This document shows positions 59,406-64,000 of a DNA stretch of 64,000 bases, piece by piece (position 1 is the first letter of the stretch; each line of letters opens with the position of its first letter). The notes beneath the pieces were generated by a model that was not told where the DNA came from, searched no databases, and worked only from the letters and a program-made list of their open reading frames with translations. Both the position numbers and the translations under genes were made by a program. Location: positions 1-64,000 of the forward strand of contig CAZKCI010000004.1 in assembly GCA_964551475.1 (NCBI GenBank). Direction: 5' to 3'. This DNA is from CAZKCI01 sp964551475 (lineage in GTDB: Bacteria > Auribacterota > Erginobacteria > Erginobacterales > CAZKCI01).

Positions 59406-59570
59406 ACTACGAATTGCGCGAATTTGGCCCGACTGGGCTCGCGGGAAGATATCCGCGAATTGGCACGAAGGGGCGGGTCGGCCCTATTCGTGCTCATTCG
59501 TGAAAATTCGTGGATGTCAGTCGCCGGGCCAGCCAGGCTGAATTCGCGTAATTCGCGAAATTCGTAGTTT
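59404..59570. repeat. AAACTACGAATT inverted repeat spanning a convergent gap
   Basis: Outer arms AAACTACGAATT (59404-59415) and AATTCGTAGTTT (59559-59570) enclose words GCGCGAATT, ATCCGCGAATTGGCACGAA, ATTCGTGAAAATTCGTGG and AATTCGCGTAATTCGCG. The outer bases give the TAA stops of both converging genes (59403-59405 on +, 59570-59572 on -). Confidence 0.85.
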
Positions 59571-60328
59571 TATTCAGCCGAGGCCGGAGAGGCGCGCAGA
59601 GCGCGCTTAAGGCGGGGGAAAGAGAAGAGGATGTGGAGGATGACGCCGGGGATCCGGCGGGGCGGCATTCCCCGGGACTGGTTGGGGCGGGGGGTGGCGA
59701 CCACCTCCACCTCCCGGAAGCGGGCGCCGCGGGAGAGCATCCGGAGGGTGATCTCGGCGTTGATCAGGTCGCGGAAGACCAGCTCCTCCGAGGCGATCGC
59801 CTGGGCCAGCTCGCGGCGGAAAAGGCGCAGGCCGCTGTCGATGTCGCGAACCCGGACGCCGAAGTAGCGGCTGACGAGAAAGCTGAAGACCCTCGTCATC
59901 AGCCGACGATACCACTGGTCGCGGCGGCTCACCTTGACGGCGACGATCAGGTCGGCGTCCTGCCGGCGCGCCGCCAGCTTCCAGAAATCCTCCGGGCGGA
60001 ACTTCCCCCCCGTGTCGCTGAAGAGCACCCACTCCCGGCGGGGGAGTCTCAAGGCGTCGAGGAGAGCGCGCTTGTAGCCCTTGCGCTCCGCCCCCTGGAC
60101 CAGACGGATGGGAAGGCGCGCGGCGAGGTCCTTCAGAATTTTGCTCGTGCCGTCGCGGGACCCGTCCTCGGCCACGATCAGCTCCGAGCCGGGAACCTTC
60201 TCCACCACCGCCCGGTAGAACCCCTCCACCTCTTTCGCGATCGTCTCCGCCTCGTTATAGGCGATCAGGATGACGGAGACGGGAGACGGCGCCGCCGCAG
60301 ATTCTGTCCCGCCGGGGACGGTGATCAT
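59570..60328 (-). CDS. GT2 glycosyltransferase, DPM1-like, copy 2
   Basis: 252 residues from the ATG overlapping the upstream stop (ATGA). It has VSVILIAYNEAETIAKEV, ELIVAEDGSRDGTSKIL, VLFSDTGGKFRPEDF (acidic site, SDTGG in place of the common DADG) and SGLRLFRRELAQA. There is no helix at the C-terminus beyond a weak LHILFSFPRL. It would charge polyprenyl phosphate with a sugar for a GT-C enzyme. It is the last gene of the coupled unit 63967-59570. Sugar unknown. Confidence 0.78.
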   Translation of the reverse strand: MITVPGGTESAAAPSPVSVILIAYNEAETIAKEVEGFYRAVVEKVPGSELIVAEDGSRDGTSKILKDLAARLPIRLVQGAERKGYKRALLDALRLPRREWVLFSDTGGKFRPEDFWKLAARRQDADLIVAVKVSRRDQWYRRLMTRVFSFLVSRYFGVRVRDIDSGLRLFRRELAQAIASEELVFRDLINAEITLRMLSRGARFREVEVVATPRPNQSRGMPPRRIPGVILHILFSFPRLKRALRASPASAE

Positions 60329-61830
60329 GAGCGGGCCTCCGCCGCGGCATCCCCGACGCACCGCGCCGGAGCGGCTGAACTGAGGATGGAAGCACGGGGG
60401 GGAGCGAATATTTCGGGGGAAACCCGCCCCCGGGAAGATGAGCAATACGGGGCCTGGAGAGCGTAGGAGATGTTAGCCGCGATATCGATGATGGACATCT
60501 TTCCGGGGAGACGCTGGGGCTGGACCGGTTTCCCCGCAAAAAGCAGCGGCACCCGTTCTTCGGCGGGATGGAGGATGAAGGAGTGCTCCCCGATGTGCAG
60601 CCCATGGTCGGAGGAAACGACGAACAGGGTATCGTCGAACAACCCGTTCTCCCTCAGCCAGCCGAAAAATTCCTCGAGGAGGCGGTCAAGATGCCGGAGG
60701 GCTTCCTTCATCTGCCGGGAGTAACTCCCCCAGGCATGTCCGCAGTAGTCCACCTCGCTCAGATCGACCACCCACAGCCGGACGTCGTCCCGATGGCGAA
60801 GGAGATCGTCCCGGAGCCGCCCCAGCAGCCAGGCGTCGGCGTTCCGGTAGCCGCGTTCCACCAGCGAGACCACGGTCACCGCCCAGGAGGGGCGGGAGAA
60901 ATGCCGCACGTGCATACTGCCGTAGAGACGGGCGGGGACAATGTCCGGAAGCGCCTGGACGCGAATCTCCCGGCCGGAGTTGTTGTTGAGCACCCCGTGG
61001 CGGGCGGGCTCCGCGCCGGTCAGGATGCTGGCGAAAGCGGGATTGGTGAGGGCGCGGTAGACGGTGTAGGCCCCGCCGGCGGCGGCGGCCGATTCCTTCT
61101 CCAGCGCCTTCAAAAAGGGCGGGGAGACGGAATCGAACGCCCGCTGGCTGAGCCCGTCGATGTTGAGGAGCATGGCCCGCCGGCAGAAGGGGGCGGGGGA
61201 GACGGTGTGGCGGGTCTCGGGAATGAACCCCCGCTTCCGGAAGCGCCGGACGAAGAGGGCGGCGGCGAGGAGGGCGAGGAGGAAGACCAGGGAAGCGAGA
61301 TCGCGGAAGGGGTCGAGCGTGGTCGCGGCGGTGACGATGAAAAGCTGGTACAGGATCGTCAGGGGCAGGGACAGGGTGGTGGGCGCGATGATGACGAACG
61401 AATTGAGGTACATCCGCAGGGGGATCATCGGGGAACGGGCGGCCAGGGCCATGGGACAGCCCATGAAGACGATCTGGACGGCCGAGGTCAGGGCGAACAT
61501 CCAGAGCAAATGCACCCCCGCCCCTCCCGGGGAGCGGCTCGCGAGCAGCCAGGCCAGCCCCGTGACGCAGAAAGGAACGAGCAGGGGATGGAAGTCCGCC
61601 GCCCGGAGGAGCAGGTAGAGGAGGGCGGCGAGGAGCAGGGCGGCGGGCAGACGCGGGGCGAAGGCGGGGAAGAGGCGGGCAGAGGCCGCTCCCGGGAAGC
61701 GCGCGGCGATCCGCCAGAGGACCAGGTAGAAAGCGGCGGAGGCGGGCAGGAAGGTGTCCATGGTATTGAAAAAATACATCACCCGGACCGCCCCATCCTC
61801 CAGGCGATGGCCGGCCGCGCTTTTCGTCAT
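60325..61830 (-). CDS. Membrane-anchored alkaline-phosphatase-superfamily protein
   Basis: 501 residues from the ATG that overlaps the upstream stop (ATGA). The N-terminal 190 residues have about five helices. The periplasmic catalytic part has AMLLNIDGLSQRAFDSV (metal Asp), ALTNPAFASILTG (Thr nucleophile as in type I phosphodiesterases), WVVDLSEVDYCGHAWG and FVVSSDHGLHIGEHSF. It is predicted to cleave or transfer phosphodiesters outside the inner membrane. It lies between two radical SAM genes and the GT2 in a fully overlapping unit, so a phospho-sugar or phospholipid substrate is likely. Confidence 0.75.
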   Translation of the reverse strand: MTKSAAGHRLEDGAVRVMYFFNTMDTFLPASAAFYLVLWRIAARFPGAASARLFPAFAPRLPAALLLAALLYLLLRAADFHPLLVPFCVTGLAWLLASRSPGGAGVHLLWMFALTSAVQIVFMGCPMALAARSPMIPLRMYLNSFVIIAPTTLSLPLTILYQLFIVTAATTLDPFRDLASLVFLLALLAAALFVRRFRKRGFIPETRHTVSPAPFCRRAMLLNIDGLSQRAFDSVSPPFLKALEKESAAAAGGAYTVYRALTNPAFASILTGAEPARHGVLNNNSGREIRVQALPDIVPARLYGSMHVRHFSRPSWAVTVVSLVERGYRNADAWLLGRLRDDLLRHRDDVRLWVVDLSEVDYCGHAWGSYSRQMKEALRHLDRLLEEFFGWLRENGLFDDTLFVVSSDHGLHIGEHSFILHPAEERVPLLFAGKPVQPQRLPGKMSIIDIAANISYALQAPYCSSSRGRVSPEIFAPPRASILSSAAPARCVGDAAAEARS

Positions 61831-62891
61831 CCGAGCACCCGGTATTTGAGAAAGTGCATCAGGGGAAAATGGATCATCGGCTCCCAATAGCATATATACA
61901 TGGATTGTTCACACCGGCGGCAGCTTGTCAAACTATCCTGGAGGCGGTGGTAACGACGCCTCCCCTCGGGACGGCCGAACTCCTCGATGTCGAGCTCGCT
62001 TTCCCAGCCGGTGGCGATCATGCACGGAGAGACGAAGCCGTGGGCGTTGGCTTCCAGGAAGAAGAAGGGGAGGCGGCAGCGGGGATGGATGGGGGGGCAG
62101 CTCAGGCGTCCGCGGAAATAGTCCGGTATCCGCTTCAGGTAGTAGCGGCTGTTGACGACATGGGGGGCGGCCAGGCACTCGCCGATGAATTCCTCCACCT
62201 CCCTGTCGTCCGTCCGGTTGAAGTCGATCTCCTCCGGCGCGCTCGCCGCGCCGGGGAAGTCGAAGTGGCGGTTCACCGGCTGGATCTTGATCAGGACCCC
62301 CCGGGCGCGAGCGAGCGCGACCGCCGCCCGGGCCTGGGCGACCGCCCCGGGAAAGAGAACGGCGTTGAGCACGATCCTGATCCCGGGGGCGTTTCCCCGC
62401 AGGCAGTCGATCGCCGCCAGCGCGGCGGCCTGGCATCCCGCCCGCCCCCGGACCTGATCGTGCCAGGACGCTTCGCCGTCCAGGCTGATCGAGATCTCGT
62501 GCAGGCCGGCCGCGGAGAGGCGGCGGCAGCGCTCCGAGTCGACCAAGAGCCCGTTGGAGACCAGGTGGACGTAGGGGATCCGCGCGGCGGCGTAGGCGAT
62601 CATCCGCTCGATCTCCGGGACCAGCAGGGGCTCGCCCCCGCTGAAAGAGAAGTAGCAGCAGCCGGGGGTCACCGCGTCGATGAGCCGGGCCGCCTGTTCG
62701 TAGGCGAGCGACCGCCGCTCGGGGTCGCGCCAGATCGAGCACATCCGGCAGCTCAAGTTGCAGGCGCTGGTGGTGAAGAGGCCGACCGCCATCGGCGGCG
62801 GGCGCCCCCCCCCGTAATACCGGAGGTGCCAGTTCAGGGCGTGGCGGCCGATGGCGAACAGGCGCCGACAGGAAAGAGCCGGCTTTCTCAT
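61827..62891 (-). CDS. Radical SAM/SPASM-like protein, copy 2
   Basis: 354 residues from the ATG overlapping the upstream stop (ATGA). TTSACNLSCRMC gives Cys44/48/51. FSFSGGEPLL is the GGE motif, and LHEISISLDGEASWHD follows. The C-terminal third has CPPIHPRCRLPFFFLEAN, GFVSPCMIATG and SCRRCEQSMYIC, a SPASM-like set of about seven Cys for auxiliary clusters. A longer upstream frame (from 63167) is out of frame with the real upstream gene and is rejected. Substrate unknown. Confidence 0.8.
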   Translation of the reverse strand: MRKPALSCRRLFAIGRHALNWHLRYYGGGRPPPMAVGLFTTSACNLSCRMCSIWRDPERRSLAYEQAARLIDAVTPGCCYFSFSGGEPLLVPEIERMIAYAAARIPYVHLVSNGLLVDSERCRRLSAAGLHEISISLDGEASWHDQVRGRAGCQAAALAAIDCLRGNAPGIRIVLNAVLFPGAVAQARAAVALARARGVLIKIQPVNRHFDFPGAASAPEEIDFNRTDDREVEEFIGECLAAPHVVNSRYYLKRIPDYFRGRLSCPPIHPRCRLPFFFLEANAHGFVSPCMIATGWESELDIEEFGRPEGRRRYHRLQDSLTSCRRCEQSMYICYWEPMIHFPLMHFLKYRVLG

Positions 62892-63967
62892 CGGAACACT
62901 CCGTCGAACTCGCGGTTGACGGTCAGGAAGCACTGGCGGCAGGAGGGGCAGAAGCGGCGGAAGGAGTTGAACTCCTCCCCCCGCCAGATCTCGGCCAGGG
63001 ACCGCGCGTCGCGGCGGAGGCTCGCGAGCGGTTTCCGCACCTCCAGGAAGGCCTTGCAGGGGTAGAGGTTCAGCTCCCAATCGACGAAGAGCGTGGTATA
63101 GCCGGCGACGCAGCCGTCCGGCGGGCGACGGCTGGCGATCACGCCGGTCAGGCGCGAGAGGTACCAATCCGAGTTGTCGATGATCGAGCGGAGCGGGTGC
63201 TCCCGGAGAAAGCGGCCGAGGTCATGACCGGGCACGATCTTCCCCACCTCGGCCTCCTGCCGGCCGCAGTCAAAACCGTGAACCGGGCAGAAGATGACCC
63301 GGCCGATCCCCAGGTCGGCCAGGAAATGGAGAAGGGCGTCGAGCTGGGCGCGGGAGGCGTTGGCGGTCTGGAGAACGGTGCTGATCGCCACCTCGGTGGG
63401 CGCGCGCGCGGTCCGCGCTCTCTCCACGAGCCGGCGGATGTTCGCGGTAGTTTGGGCGAAAGCCCCGGGAACGCCCCGGATGGCGTCGTGCGTGGCCGGA
63501 TCAGCTCCGTCCAGAGAGACGTTGACCGTGCCGACGCCGAGCTCGACGATCCGGTCGATGTGACGCTCCAGGGTGAGGCCGTTGGTGACGAGGATCGTGT
63601 CCAACCCCGCCCGCCGGCTCAGATCGAGCAGCTCGTGGATGTCCGGGCGCAGGGTGACCTCTCCCCCGGTCAAGGCCACGCCCGCGACCCCCAGGGCGAC
63701 GAACTGCTCAAGCAGGCTCCGGAAGTCGGCGGTGGTGAACTCGTAGTCGGCGGACCGGCGGGGGATATCGCACATCACGCAGCGGGAATCGCAGCGGGTG
63801 GTGGCGAAGAGATGGGCGATGATCGGCCCGGCGGAGGTGAGGCCCCCCGGCCGGCGGAGGGCGCGCCGGATCCGGCGGTATTGCACCGCCCGGCGCAGGA
63901 ACCAGCCGATGTCCCCCCGCGCCAGGCGCTGGCGGGCGATCCGGTAGATGCCCTTACGAAACTTCAT
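62888..63967 (-). CDS. Radical SAM/SPASM-like protein, copy 3
   Basis: 359 residues. TTRCDSRCVMC gives Cys59/63/66. GVALTGGEVTLRPDI is the GGE region; VNVSLDGADPATHDAIRG is typical of the family. The C-terminus has CVAGYTTLFVDWELNLYPCKAF and FCPSCRQCFLTVN. First visible gene of the unit; a good ribosome site GGAGGAGAG precedes the ATG at 63967, and the upstream 33 bases run out of the window. Similar in layout to the copies at 28988 and 61827. Substrate unknown. Confidence 0.82.
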   Translation of the reverse strand: MKFRKGIYRIARQRLARGDIGWFLRRAVQYRRIRRALRRPGGLTSAGPIIAHLFATTRCDSRCVMCDIPRRSADYEFTTADFRSLLEQFVALGVAGVALTGGEVTLRPDIHELLDLSRRAGLDTILVTNGLTLERHIDRIVELGVGTVNVSLDGADPATHDAIRGVPGAFAQTTANIRRLVERARTARAPTEVAISTVLQTANASRAQLDALLHFLADLGIGRVIFCPVHGFDCGRQEAEVGKIVPGHDLGRFLREHPLRSIIDNSDWYLSRLTGVIASRRPPDGCVAGYTTLFVDWELNLYPCKAFLEVRKPLASLRRDARSLAEIWRGEEFNSFRRFCPSCRQCFLTVNREFDGVFR

Positions 63968-64000
63968 CTCTCCTCCGTGCCCAGTGCGCGCGCAGAGCGT

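Noticed and set aside
1..64000. Biosynthetic gene cluster for a RiPP based on the radical SAM/SPASM genes
   Set aside because: No short precursor peptide with a Cys- or repeat-rich core, no RRE-like partner and no dedicated exporter were seen next to the SPASM genes. The membrane glycosyltransferase context points elsewhere.

Overview
The window is a GC-rich stretch of a diderm bacterial genome. Evidence for diderm: lpxD, lipoprotein signal peptides and many envelope membrane proteins. No rRNA, tRNA, integrase, transposase or phage gene was recognised. The mix of an archaeal-type ADH synthase, DUF1573 and HEAT/TPR proteins, many vitamin-B12-type radical SAM proteins, and very large YfhO-type membrane proteins suggests an uncultivated lineage near the PVC/Omnitrophota-Auribacterota part of the tree. 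That placement is an inference from gene content, not a measured phylogeny.

Layout. 0-16 kb is mostly housekeeping and small envelope genes on the + strand: ADH synthase, a DUF1573 protein, a redox trio (CD1871A-like peptide, NapH-type ferredoxin, 2[4Fe-4S] ferredoxin), a HEAT-repeat lipoprotein, a PA2779/PA2778/TPR cluster, a 1047-residue sugar kinase-nucleotidyltransferase fusion, and lpxD. At 12-14.3 kb on the - strand lies a decayed type III restriction-modification operon. Only its DUF1016/YhcG nuclease is intact; mod and res survive as end fragments, and nth follows. From 16 kb to the right edge the window is almost entirely an envelope glycoconjugate island. It holds thirteen large multi-pass proteins, taken here as GT-C-like: five YfhO type, four in a LESMRAYGY-like paralogue family, and four others, one fused to ankyrin repeats and one to TPRs. 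It also holds seven radical SAM proteins (four with a B12-binding-type N-terminus, three SPASM-like), two DPM1/CsbB-like GT2 enzymes, and three alkaline-phosphatase-superfamily proteins whose usual Cys/Ser nucleophile is a Thr.

How the parts fit. Radical SAM genes and GT-C genes recur in the same transcription units. Two units add a GT2 that could load a polyprenyl-phosphate carrier, recalling the CsbB/YfhO three-component glycosylation of Gram-positives but with radical SAM enzymes built in. The kinase-nucleotidyltransferase fusion could supply an activated sugar, and the phosphatase-superfamily proteins could add or remove phospho-groups. Genes inside units usually overlap by ATGA or GTGA, implying translational coupling.

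Between genes, nearly every gap of more than about 60 bases holds a different family of simple palindromic or tandem repeats. Several of these run into coding 3' ends and supply the stop codons. Five gene remnants (mod, res, an MBOAT acyltransferase and two probable SGNH hydrolases) keep their ends but have lost their bodies.
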